Part shown: piece after piece, positions 10,103 through 19,668 of the stretch
How positions within the stretch are numbered: the stretch's first letter is position 1
Layout: the number at the start of each line of letters is the position of its first letter
NCBI GenBank assembly: GCA_036346405.1
Contig: CM070548.1
Coordinates: forward strand, 54,929,866-54,993,865
DNA from: Phyllostachys edulis
Lineage: Eukaryota; Streptophyta; Magnoliopsida; Poales; Poaceae
Reading direction: 5' to 3'
DNA: 64,000 bases
Notes under the pieces: model-generated
Seen by the model: the letters and a program-made list of their open reading frames with translations, nothing else
Told to the model about the DNA's origin: nothing
Databases searched by the model: none
Made by a program: the position numbers and the translations under genes

Positions 10103-12667
10103 CTAAAAGGATCGATGGTACCTACTCATGTATGTCGCTATAGTCATTAAACCTAAGTTCGTCTTTGCGTATAAAGTACAAATGAAATTTGTATAGCAAG
10201 TAGTGACACTTACCCCTGGTTGTAGGGCACTACTATGTACTTCATGTTCGTTTGACGAAGCAATGACCTCGTTATGTATTTCTCGATGAAGGACGAGTCT
10301 TCTTGGATGGTTTGCAACGATACCACATGTGGGTCGAGAAACCCACGGTTCTTTCCATTCCCGAAATTTTTCAAACATGTATCTATACATAAGCAATGAG
10401 TTGTGATATTTATCAAGTATTACATGAATGTAGAACTTGATTATGCGCGACTTACGTTGTCCAACATCGTAGAAGCGAGATGTCGAGGCCAACGAGGTTG
10501 AATAGGTCATATAGGTCGTTGAAGCCCACGACGAAGTACCTCGTCCGTTGAAGAAATGCTTGTCCTCGTGTCGGCGGTGATTCGATGTCGCACCCTTCTT
10601 TTGGGTCTTGTCCAAGTACTAGGCATGCAAAGCGACAAGCATATCCGGATGCATTATCTTGCGTCGAACTGTGGTTTTCGATGATGTAGTTCCGGTATCG
10701 CGGACTTCCGGACTTCGGACTTGGGAGGCGCTATGCGTTCGTTGATTTCGATTTGGCCTTAGCGATTGGCGGCGTCTTTTTGTGAGCGACTTCGGGAACC
10801 GTCGTCAAGACGCTTTTTTGTTCCTTGGCGTCTTCTCCACGGGAATCGAAGAGGTGGCCATCTGAGACGAAACATGAGGTGGAGTCATCAAGGGTCCCGT
10901 TGGAGAGGAATGGTTGTGTCCAGATCGCGGCACTACTGGGTCTAGGGCGATGTTGTTCTTGGGCCACTAGATAAAAGAGAGGACGGCATCCCCTAGTGTT
11001 ATGATCTCTTCGTTCGGGCGAATCTTCAGCGAGATAGCTCAGAAATTGACATGTACCATATCCACGGACCTTGGCGTAACCTGCGCGGTGGGCATCGTCT
11101 TTGCACTACCCCTTCCTCGTATGGATACACCATCCCTGCTGTGACCTCAATACAAAGGACCCATCCATTCTCACTTGGAGCTTGCGGTGTCGGCTCCTAT
11201 AAAACGATACGCAATTAGCTAAGGCGTCCTATAGGTCTATCTTTGGTGCATTCCATAGATGTACGTTACCTTGATGTCGCTCTATCGGTGATCGGATGTC
11301 GTCTATCGGTACTCGGACGTCGTCATGTTGAATTATCTTGGCGGATGCGACGCTACTCCGACATCGAGGAGGACTGCCTCCCGAATTAACGGGGGCGGCT
11401 TATGACCGCTGGCTCAGGAGTACTATCTCCAGTTGACTCTGCAATTCTGCTATCTTTTCTTTAAATTTGTTAGTAATCATCTGTACCAACCGGTCGTCGT
11501 GCTCGCCTTGGATCTCTTCCTACTCCTATCGCGATGAGTCGTCCGCGAATCCATGACTCCAAGGTACGTTAACCCCAAGGCCTCGTGTGCGACCCGGGTG
11601 CTCCTTGTTTCCCAAGGCCGTAGATAGTATATCCTTCTCCCTGTCTGCATGGAAGGAGCCTTGGGAAGCTTGGGCAGTCAAGTCACGCTGCAAGAGGTCA
11701 TCATGTTATTATAGACACTATGAAGTTATGGACTTATTAACTAGGTAGTTTGACATATTTACCAGACGTTGGGACACTTCCTGGTCTGCCGGGTTTGTGA
11801 AAGAGATGCTGCCCGAAGACGAGACTTTTGCCCTCGCTTTTAACCAGCTTAGGGAACGCGGTGCGTGACATCGAAGCAGGTTCGCTCCTCCATTGCCCAT
11901 TCCTCGTATTTACCCGCATACCCAGCGGTGCCGAGTCTGTGCGGGTGAGTGTTTCGTGTCTGGAGAGCTTTGTGCGCCGCACTTTGCTCCTTAAATTCGA
12001 CCGTCGTTTTCATAGCCACAAAGGTGTCCCATGCTTCCCGCGTCAAGAATCTATACTACGCGAAGGACGTTTGACCCGTGTTCACGTACTTCGTGACAAG
12101 AATGCTCTTGAAGGTCCTCCATGATTTATCCATCGTGAGCATCGTCGTCCGTCGCACGCGTGCCATGTCTGCTTCTGGAATAGTGAACTTCTCTGAAAGT
12201 TCTGTCCACAGCACGCCTTTCGCTTATTTCGTCAGGTCCTTCCACCTTGGTGTGGTGATGGGGACCCGTTCCCTTCCAAGTATCCCATAGACGGTCCGGA
12301 ATCTCGCCGCTGATCTCTTGGGACTCAGAGGGACCCCAAAGTCACTGACCTCCGTGATGACCAGTCGGCCCAAAGGCATTTTCGATTGTCCTCTGCCATC
12401 TCGCTTAGTGTCATTATAAATCGACGGTGTGGCGGCCTCGTCGGCGCCTCTTCCATCTACGGGCTCGGTGTTGGCGGCCTCGTCGGCGCCTCTTTCATCT
12501 GCGACGTCGGTGACGGCGGCGAAGACGGTGCCTCTGCCATCTCTCTTACTTGCTCTCAGGAAAAAGTACAGAGGTTGACTATAGAGATCAAGATGGCAAA
12601 TGAAAAGTTGAATGAGCTCATACAGACTACTAACATTCCAGCATAAATATGAAACAATTAATCTCAA
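10103..12667 (-). pseudogene. CACTA1 TnpA-type gene: Transposase_24 domain plus Ulp1-like (C48) remnant
   Basis: Reading down the minus strand, a Pro/Ala-rich segment (about 12,540-12,400) precedes the region around GRLVITEVSDFGVPLS (about 12,350). Then come TELSEKFTIPEADMARV (about 12,190) and REAWDTFVAMKTT with NTHPHRLGTAGYAGKY (12,050-11,900). This is the Transposase_24 (Ptta/En/Spm) signature, the second protein of many grass CACTA elements. Further down, DPHVVSLQTIQEDSSFIEKY and KYIVVPYNQG (10,335-10,215) resemble the front of a Ulp1/C48 cysteine protease domain. The expected His and Cys catalytic segments are not readable. Frameshifts, a TAG at about 12,058 and intron-like gaps break the gene. 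The likely role was binding of subterminal repeats; the protease role is unproven. Confidence 0.72.
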
Positions 12668-12747
12668 GAAGAAGTACAGAGGTTGACTATAGAGATCAAG
12701 ATGGCAAATGAAAAGTTGAATGAGCTCATACAGACTACTAACATTCC
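12565..12747. repeat. 75-bp direct duplication
   Basis: AGTACAGAGGTTGACTATAG... is present at 12,565-12,639 and 12,673-12,747, 108 bp apart and nearly identical. A third, diverged copy starts near 13,471. It lies upstream of the Transposase_24 coding part, probably in an intron. Confidence 0.8.
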
Positions 12748-13799
12748 TAACATTCCTTAATCCACGAGCTTCTATTCTAACACTCCTAACACTCCTTAAT
12801 CCACCAGCTTCTCTTGTGATCTTTGTATAGATAGAAACTAGTGATATAAATCTTTTGCCCGAGCCTATCTTTGCCCGAGCCTACTTCATCGAGCTCGACA
12901 CACTGGAGTGTACCATTTGCGTTGTGCCGTGGAGGATTGGCACGAAGCAAAGGTACACTCAAGTGTGTCAGGATCGACGAAGAAAATGCTAAGCAAAGGT
13001 TTAATGCTTCATGTACAGAAGACTAGCCTTTAATGAAGACATAGAACTAGAATCAAGTAAAATGATCGACGAAGGAAATACTAAGCAAAGGTTTAATCCC
13101 AACATAGAAACAAAATAGAATCAAGTAAAACTTTCTTTTTGGATTGTTGTAAAAAATGCAGTTTTAGCAAAATTTCAGAATTAATCCCAACAAAATTAAT
13201 TAGCATTAAAGCATAATTCCTAAAGAATTTAACACTCCTTAATCCACCAGTGCACAGACACTATTCCAACATATTGATTGATGATATTATGTGCTCTCAG
13301 AAGGAGAGTAGCTAAAGAACAAGTCTTTGCCATCTCAATCCTATTGTCTATACTCTTCATGAAATGAATATGATAATATAAATTCAAACTATGAGCTCTA
13401 AACAATAATTTTCTTAACTGTCAAATGATCTCAGCTGTTAAGCTAAAAACAGATTAAACTTCGATCAAGCAGAGGTTGACTATAGAGATCAAGATGACAA
13501 ATGAAAAGTTGAATGAGCTCATCTGAGACTACTAGAAGAATCACAAACTAGTCAATACAAGCGATCAATTTGCAATAGAACTATGAGCTCAACCGAAAGT
13601 AACCAATTAACGGTACATCATATTGACAAGAGTAAGTAATACAATAGAGCTCAAGTTTGAACTAACTATCACATTCAATCTCGATTATAAGAGGCGAGTT
13701 CATCACAGAGCATGTCAACAAAGGCCAGCGATCAATTTGCAACTAGCTTCGCAAATATATATATGCAAAGATCAACCGAAGCGCCACAGAGGAGCAATA
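12748..13799. other. CACTA1 intron-like stretch, no gene seen
   Basis: AT-rich DNA without domain-bearing frames. ACACTCCTTAATCCACCAG occurs near 12,790 and again near 13,230, with a related version at about 12,755. It lies between the leader of the Transposase_24-type gene (about 14,230) and its coding exons, so an intron is the simplest reading. Confidence 0.4.
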
Positions 13800-13819
13800 C
13801 TCACAGAGAGGATGCCGCA

Positions 13820-14170
13820 CAAGAACTCACGGTGCAAGGAGGAGGCGGTCTGAGGAGGAGGCCAATGCGGGAGGAGGAGGTGGGGAGGAGGTCAACACGG
13901 GAGGAGGACGGGCGGGGAGAAGGCGGTCAGAGGGAGGAGGCCGACACAGGGAGGAGGACGGCGGGCCGAGGTCGGGCGCCAATGTCGGGGGCGGCGGCAC
14001 CGAGGTCGAAGGCGGTGACGTCGGGGCTTACGGCCTGGGAGGTGAACGGGGGCGCCGAGGTCGGGGGCGGCGGCACTAAGGTCGAAGGCGCCGAGGTCGG
14101 GGGCGCCAATGTCGGGGGCGGCGGCGCCGAGGTCGTAGTCGGCGGTGAACGGGCGAGCCCTAAACCCTAG
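13820..14170. repeat. GC-rich minisatellite / 5' leader of the Transposase_24-type gene
   Basis: GGAGGAGG runs give way (13,970-14,150) to repeats of GGGGGCGGCGGC(A/G)CCGAGGTCG. The plus-strand 152-codon frame here is low-complexity Gly/Arg and unlikely to be real. On the minus strand this follows a TATA box and TAGGGTTT motifs, so it is best read as the transcribed leader. Confidence 0.5.
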
Positions 14171-14262
14171 AGGAGGCGAACGAGCGCGCGAGAGCCTAAG
14201 GGGCGCGGGAGAGGAAGTGACAAGTGAGAGGAAAACCCTAGCGTTTCCCGCCTTATAAAAAG
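14158..14262 (-). promoter_or_regulatory. promoter of the CACTA1 Transposase_24-type gene
   Basis: On the minus strand TTTTATAAGG (14,251-14,260) is followed by two telobox-like elements, CTAGGGTTTT (about 14,233-14,242) and CTAGGGTTTAGGG (14,158-14,170). Such motifs are common near plant transcription starts. The first internal CACAGACGGTT repeat begins about 6 bp upstream of the TATA region. Confidence 0.45.
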
Positions 14263-14265
14263 TAT

Positions 14266-14423
14266 ATCACAGACGGTTTCTAATGAGAACCGCTCAGTGA
14301 TATAATATCACGATAGTTCGATTATAGAACCAAATCGTGATATTATATCCTGAGCAGTTCTCATTAGAAACCGCTCAGGATATTATTATCCTGACGGTTG
14401 TATTATAAAAGCATGCGTGATAG
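14266..14423. repeat. internal block of CACTA1 subterminal repeats
   Basis: Contains ATCACAGACGGTTTC, GAACCGCTCAGTGAT, ATCCTGAGCAGTT, GAAACCGCTCAGGAT and ATCCTGACGGTTG, the same mixed variants as the right terminal array (19,255-19,640). It lies midway in the element, abutting the promoter of the second gene. Confidence 0.82.
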
Positions 14424-14504
14424 CTGACAAAAACGATGACAATGTGTGATATCCTGAGAAAACATAGTGAACCTGGTGATCCCAAGTATGATGACAATCA
14501 TGAC

Positions 14505-15110
14505 AAGTCCATATGAATTCGAACCTAGTGACAAGTATGATGACAAGTTCATAACACATTTGACTTCAAAATTTCATATCTAATTCAACTCAACTCCAAT
14601 TCAAGTGAAACCAATTTTGGTACTCCACATTACAATGTACGTCCAAATTGACATCAATATCAAATACGACAAGTCCATAACAAGTTCATAACATATTTGA
14701 CTTCAAAATTTCATATCTAATTCAACTCAACTCCAATTCAAGTGAAACCAATTTTGATACTCCACATTACGTTGTACGTCCACATTGACATCAATATCAA
14801 ATATGACAAGTCCATAACAAGTTCATAACATATTTGACTTCAAAATTTCATATCTAATTCAACACAACTCCAAATCAAGTGAAACCAATTTTGATACTCC
14901 ACATTACAATGTACGTCCACATTGACATCAATATCAAATATGACAGGTCCATAACAAGTTCATAGCACATTTGACTTCAAAATTTCATATCTAATTCAAC
15001 TCAACTCCAAATCAAGTGAAACCAATTTTGATACTCCACATTACAATGTACATCCACATTGACATCAATATCAAATATGACAAGTCCATAACACATCAAC
15101 ACATGACAAT
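14505..15110. repeat. 137-bp tandem repeat, about 4.4 copies
   Basis: The marker TGACTTCAAAATTTCATATC recurs at 14,561, 14,698, 14,835 and 14,972, giving an exact 137-bp period. A partial copy follows to about 15,110. Copies differ by a few substitutions. It lies between the internal repeat block and the 3' end of TNP2. Confidence 0.92.
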
Positions 15111-15196
15111 TTCACGTTGACATCAAAATATATGAGAGATTACAAGTCCATAACACATGATGTTATGGAATAAATTAATTACATTGGAGTAAATTC

Positions 15197-18100
15197 TTAA
15201 TTAAAATATAGGCCTTCGTGATGATCAACGCGCATATAGCTAGCTTCCTCACTGGGTTCTTCCTCGAGCCTAATGCCGTTTCCGAAAGGAGGCAACTCGT
15301 CAAATTGATTGTATTCTTCCTCGTCCACTACATTCTCAACTCCGACAATCCTCCTTTTTCCATGAAGAACTACGTGGCGCTTCTTATTTGCCGGGTCGGT
15401 TACATAGAAGACTTGAACAACTTGGTTGCAAGATGCGAATGGTTCGTCTTTGTATCCGACACGTTCGAGGTCCACGGTAGTGACACTGTACTTGTCGACC
15501 TTCACCTGTGGGAGATGGACCCAACGGCACCGAAATAGGGGGATCTTGAAAAGCACGTAGTCGAGCTCCCATATCTCCTCTATTTGCCCATAGTAGGAGC
15601 TCCTCATCCCATTGGTACTGAATGCATCTATGCGGACACCGCTGTTCTGGACTGTGCTCTTCCTATCCTGAGCTACCGTATAAAATGTGTACCCATTTAT
15701 GTCGTATCCTTGCCATGCGACAATTGTAAATTGTGGCCCTCGTGCCAACCATAGCAGTGTATCATCACTTGATGACCTCCTAGTGATTCGCACCTTTAAC
15801 CATTCGTTGAACCAATGGTTGTGCTCTCTCGTGATCCAAACCTCCGACCGGTCTGGATTCTGTTGGCGCACCATGTCTTTGTGCTCGTCGATGTACGAGG
15901 ACACTTGGGTCATGTGTTGCAAGACCGTGAAATGGGCTTGAGTGTACGTATCCAGATCGGGAGTGATTGATTTCCTTCCGATGGTCCCGATACCATCCAG
16001 TCTCCCCTCATGGCGAGATAGAGGCACACCTATCGGTTCCACCTGAGCCATGTAGTCGACGCAGAACTCAATGACCTCTTCGGTTGCATAACCTTCGATG
16101 ATGCTGCCCTCCGGTCGAGATCGATTCCGTACGTAGGACTTGAGAATTCCCATGTACCTCTCGAACGGATACATATGATGCAAGAACACAGGGCCACATA
16201 TCTTTATCTCTTTCACGAGGTGAACAATGAGATGAACCATGATATCGAAAAATGACGGAGGGAAATACATCTCAAGATGACATAGAGTCGTCACCACCTC
16301 AGTCTGCAGAGCATCTAGTCCTTAGGGATCAATGATCTTCTGAGCAATTGAGTTGAAAAAATAACACAGCCTCAAGATTGCCACTCGGACCTTGTTCGGC
16401 AAGATACTTCTAATTGCAACAGGAAGCATTTGTGTCATCAGCACATGACAATCATGAGACTTCATACCAATTAATTTCAAATCTTGCATAGAAACAAGGT
16501 TCTTAATGTTAGCGGAGTAACCAGATGGGACTTTTACTCCATGCAAGCTCTGGCACAGTTCATTTCTCTTGGCCTTTGACAGAGTGTAGCAAGCTGGGGG
16601 AAGGTACGTTCATCCTATATCGGTCTCTTCTGGTGCTAACTCGGTCCTTATGTTCATATCAACCAAGTCACGCCGTGCGTTAACACCATCCTTTGTTTTG
16701 CCACTAATGTTCAGCAAGAGACCAATCAAGCTATCACATACATTCTTCTCTCGTGCATGGCGTCGATCACGATGGCGAACTTCTAAGTGCTCCCAATAAG
16801 GCAAGTCCCAAAAATTGACCACTTCTTTCGGATGTTCTTCTCACGGGTTCTTAATTTCGTCCCTTCTCAAGCACAACATCGATATCCTTAACCATATCAT
16901 AGACCTCTTTCCCTCACGGGAAGAACCTCTGATGGTGACTTATATACACAATTTTGTGCGAGTTGTTTAGCCATACACTCTCCATAGCATCTAGCGGTCT
17001 TGAGATGGGCTTTGGCTCCTTTTGTCTTGGCTTGAAGCGACAGTTACCAAGGGCGGAAAATCATTGATGGTGCGAGAACAACATGGCGCGTAAAGTGAAG
17101 TTCTCTCGTTTCTCGCATCCCATACCTGCACCCTTCGTTTCACGGTGTCACAAGATCTTCCGGCAATGGTGCTAGGTACACATCAATATCATTCCCGAGT
17201 TGCTTCGCCCTTGGATAAGTAGTGACATCAAAATGTACTTCCGCTTCATACCGACCAAGGAGGAAGGTTGTACATACATAGATTCATGGGCAGTGCTATG
17301 TAAATTTGCTCATGTTCTTGAAAGGATTCATTCCATCTCAGACTCAACCCTAACCTTATGTTCCTCGGTTCGCACCGAACTCTTGACTCGATCGAAGTTT
17401 CTCCTTTGGCGAATCGGCGAGGTGTCTTAGCTTTCCATCTCTCTTACGCTCCTCGAGTGCCAGCGCAGCAATCTTGCCTCCTTTGGGTTCGCAAATAAGC
17501 GCTTCAAGCGTGGGATCACAGGCGAGATACCACAACATCTTAGCAGGAGGTCCTTGCTTCACCTTAGCAATATTTCGACGCTTATATCGGGATGCTTTGC
17601 ACAGGACATACATGTATGTCCGCATACTCTTCTGATAGAGGATACAATCGTTCGGACATGCATGTATTCTTTCTACTTCCATTCCCAATGGACAAATAAC
17701 CTTCTTTGCTTGATAGGTGGTCTTTGGGCAACACGTTTCCCTCGAAGGATGTCCGCTAGGAGACCTAACAACGTCGTGAAACTCTTATCGGACCAACCAT
17801 TGCTTGCCTTCAATTTGATGGTTCAAGCACGGTTGACAACCTTGTATATTCGAGCTTGCAACTAGGGAACAAAGGTCTCACCGAGTCCTCTCTTAAGCCC
17901 TCGAATTTACAAAACTCTCTCTCCTTTGTAGTTCTCTTCGCATCGCGTAGCATCGATCTAGATTGTCATCGTGCGCCTATCCTCATCAAAAGCACAGTCC
18001 ACATCCGGAAAATCGTTGACTTCCTCGTGATGTCGTCATTATTAACTTCGGTATAATCTGCTCTTCACCGTGGTGGTCCAACATGTATACCCTTTTTGAA

Positions 18101-18289
18101 ACCCTTGAATCAAGTGCGCTTCGATCTGCGCGTTGTTAAACATCTTGATTACATAATCAATGCATGGACGATTACATAAAATTTATCCTTCTTCAACATA
18201 TCACCTTTCGGTGGCTCTTCTAAAAGCAACCACGCCATTAATGTACTCTTGACTCACACGGTTCACATCGTACATCCGGTTCGATCCAT
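15197..18289 (-). pseudogene. tnp2: CACTA1 TNP2 transposase
   Basis: TNP2 is the DDE-type transposase of CACTA elements. The ATG at 18,289 opens MDR and, after a 2-base shift, RMYDVNRVSQEYINGV (transposase-associated N-terminal domain). The frame GMEVERIHACPNDCILYQKS...CKASRYKRRN follows (17,688-17,550). Part of the Transposase_21 catalytic domain follows (DGMNPFKNMS, GNDIDVYLAPL, about 17,330-17,160), but its middle is deleted. DUF4218 (SHDCHVLMTQMLPVAIR near 16,450) then leads into an open 366-codon frame (15,197-16,297). That frame holds the rest of DUF4218 (YPFERYMGILKSYVRNRSRP) and DUF4216 (TVQNSGVRIDAF, YKDEPFASCNQVVQVFYV). Many stops and frameshifts lie upstream of 16,300. It is inactive but clearly identified. 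Confidence 0.9.
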
Positions 18290-19237
18290 CTACACTACGC
18301 ATGTAACAAATTAGTGTCAAATTGATTAGCGATTAATTTATAGCAAACATAAAGGGTTATAGATCGTTACCCTTGGAGCTCACGAAGAAAATACGATTCC
18401 TCTCCTTTCCTTCTCCTCTCTAAGGTGGCGCAATGGGGGAGGAGGCGGCGGGTGTTGGAGGCGCTAGGGGCAGGGGTCCAACCTTCTCCTCTCTAAGCTA
18501 GCACAATGGATAATTATTGATTATCTGCATGATTGTTGATTAGATACGAGACAAAATACAAGAGGAAGATCCTAATAACTAGCAAGTTGGTCCGCGCGAT
18601 TGCGCGGGTATCTGTTTTGATATAATTGAAACAATAAACCACTGTGATGGAGGAAATGTAAAATAGATCATTACACATGTGACTTTCACCTCTTTGTACG
18701 TACTTACTCGTTTTTGTCTCATCGTTGCACAAAGGAATTACACCAGATTAAAGGCTACATGTTTTGCTTTTCATTTTTTGGAATTTATATCATAGTTTTG
18801 GTTCAATAACATCCAATGGCTACTATAGTTTAGGTTTAATTAATTAGGGTCCATTAAATTGAGTGCTAGATGTTTTGCCTTTTTCTAAGAATTTATAGCT
18901 TCTGTGAGAAGTAATAATTGAAACTTAAACCCTATGCTTTCGATTAAGGAATACAAAACATTAGGGTCCATGTACACAGAGTAGCAAAATAAGGGAAAAT
19001 CATTAATCAATAGAGAGAATAAAGGACAATAAGTATTAAACTCCACCTGTTTAATTAGGGGAGGAGCCACAGGTTGGAGGAGCTAGGGCAGGGAAGTGGC
19101 ACCTTGGGAGATGAGCAGCAGATCGATCGATCTAATTAAGTATAGAGCCAGCGGCAAGGGTTGCTCCAAAGCGGTCGAGGTAGTGGCAGAGGCAGCTAGC
19201 GGCAGTGCGGCAGTGCGGCAGAGGGATGTGTCGGGCT
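18290..19237. other. CACTA1 upstream region of TNP2 (leader/intron), non-coding
   Basis: No coding frame is supported. A splice-acceptor-like TACATGCGTAG (minus strand) stands just before the TNP2 ATG. GCGCAATGGGGGAGGAGG-type GC-rich pieces near 18,430 and 19,150 may be leader sequence. A Helitron-like 3' end sits at 18,579-18,610. Confidence 0.4.
18579..18610 (-). mobile_element. Helitron-like 3' terminus (hairpin plus CTAG)
   Basis: Read on the minus strand, a short GC hairpin (CCGCGC...GCGCGG, loop of four) within ACCCGCGCAATCGCGCGGAC is followed 6-9 bp later by CTAG and then T. This is the terminal signature of plant Helitrons (hairpin, CTRR end, insertion at AT). I could not find a convincing 5' TC terminus upstream, so element length is unknown and it may be a fragment. 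Confidence 0.4.
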
Positions 19238-19240
19238 CAA

Positions 19241-19247
19241 TTTATAT
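19241..19247 (-). promoter_or_regulatory. TATA box of CACTA1 TNP2
   Basis: On the minus strand CATATAAATTG begins about 10 bp after the last subterminal repeat (ATCACAGATGG at 19,258). This is the same arrangement as at the second promoter near 14,255. Confidence 0.45.
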
Positions 19248-19254
19248 GCGTGGG

Positions 19255-19668
19255 GTTATCACAGATGGTTCTTAATTAGAAGCGTATGTGATCATCGATT
19301 ATCCTGAGCGGTTCATCTGAACCGTCGTGTACTATCCTGACGGTTTTAATAATAACCGTCGTAATTTCTCGATTATCACGAGCGGTTATTATAGAAAACA
19401 AATGCGTGATAGTACCTGACGGTTCTAAACTAAAACAAATGCGTGATTAGGCGATATCACAGGCGGTTTGTGAATAGAACCGTCGTGTACTATCACTAAG
19501 CGGTTCTATTAACAAACCGTCAGTGATAGATGACTATCCTGAGCGGTTCTAAAAATACCGTGCGTGATAGTCGTGTCGCGCCACTGCGGTCGGGACAGAC
19601 CCAATACGAGCGGTTCCAAAGGAACCGTGCGTGATGGGGCGTCTACTATAGCCTGTTTTGTAGTAGTG
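19255..19668. repeat. CACTA1 right terminus and subterminal repeat array
   Basis: A mixed array of ATCACAGACGG, ATCCTGAGCGG, ATCACGAGCGG, ATCCTGACGG and their inverted partners ends in CCTGTTTTGTAGTAGTG. Units are inverted pairs as on the left, but the core differs from unit to unit. Confidence 0.88.

Larger units (their letters stand above)
8826..19668 (-). mobile_element. CACTA (En/Spm) DNA transposon CACTA1, 10.8 kb
   Basis: The termini are CACTACTACAGG (8,826) and TGTAGTAGTG (to 19,668), perfect over CACTACTACA, with a perfect 3-bp target duplication ATG (8,823-8,825 and 19,669-19,671). Arrays of short inverted motifs around CAGACGGTT fill both ends, as CACTA subterminal transposase-binding repeats do. 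Both genes are on the minus strand: TNP2 (15,197-18,289) nearest the right end and a Transposase_24/Ulp1-like gene (10,103-12,667) beyond it. Both are broken, so the copy is not autonomous. An extra internal block of the same repeat family lies at 14,266-14,423. Confidence 0.93.

Noticed and set aside
13712..14170. 152-codon plus-strand Gly/Arg-rich ORF
   Set aside because: Produced by a GC-rich minisatellite; no domain, and the minus strand of the same DNA follows a promoter, so it is more likely a leader.
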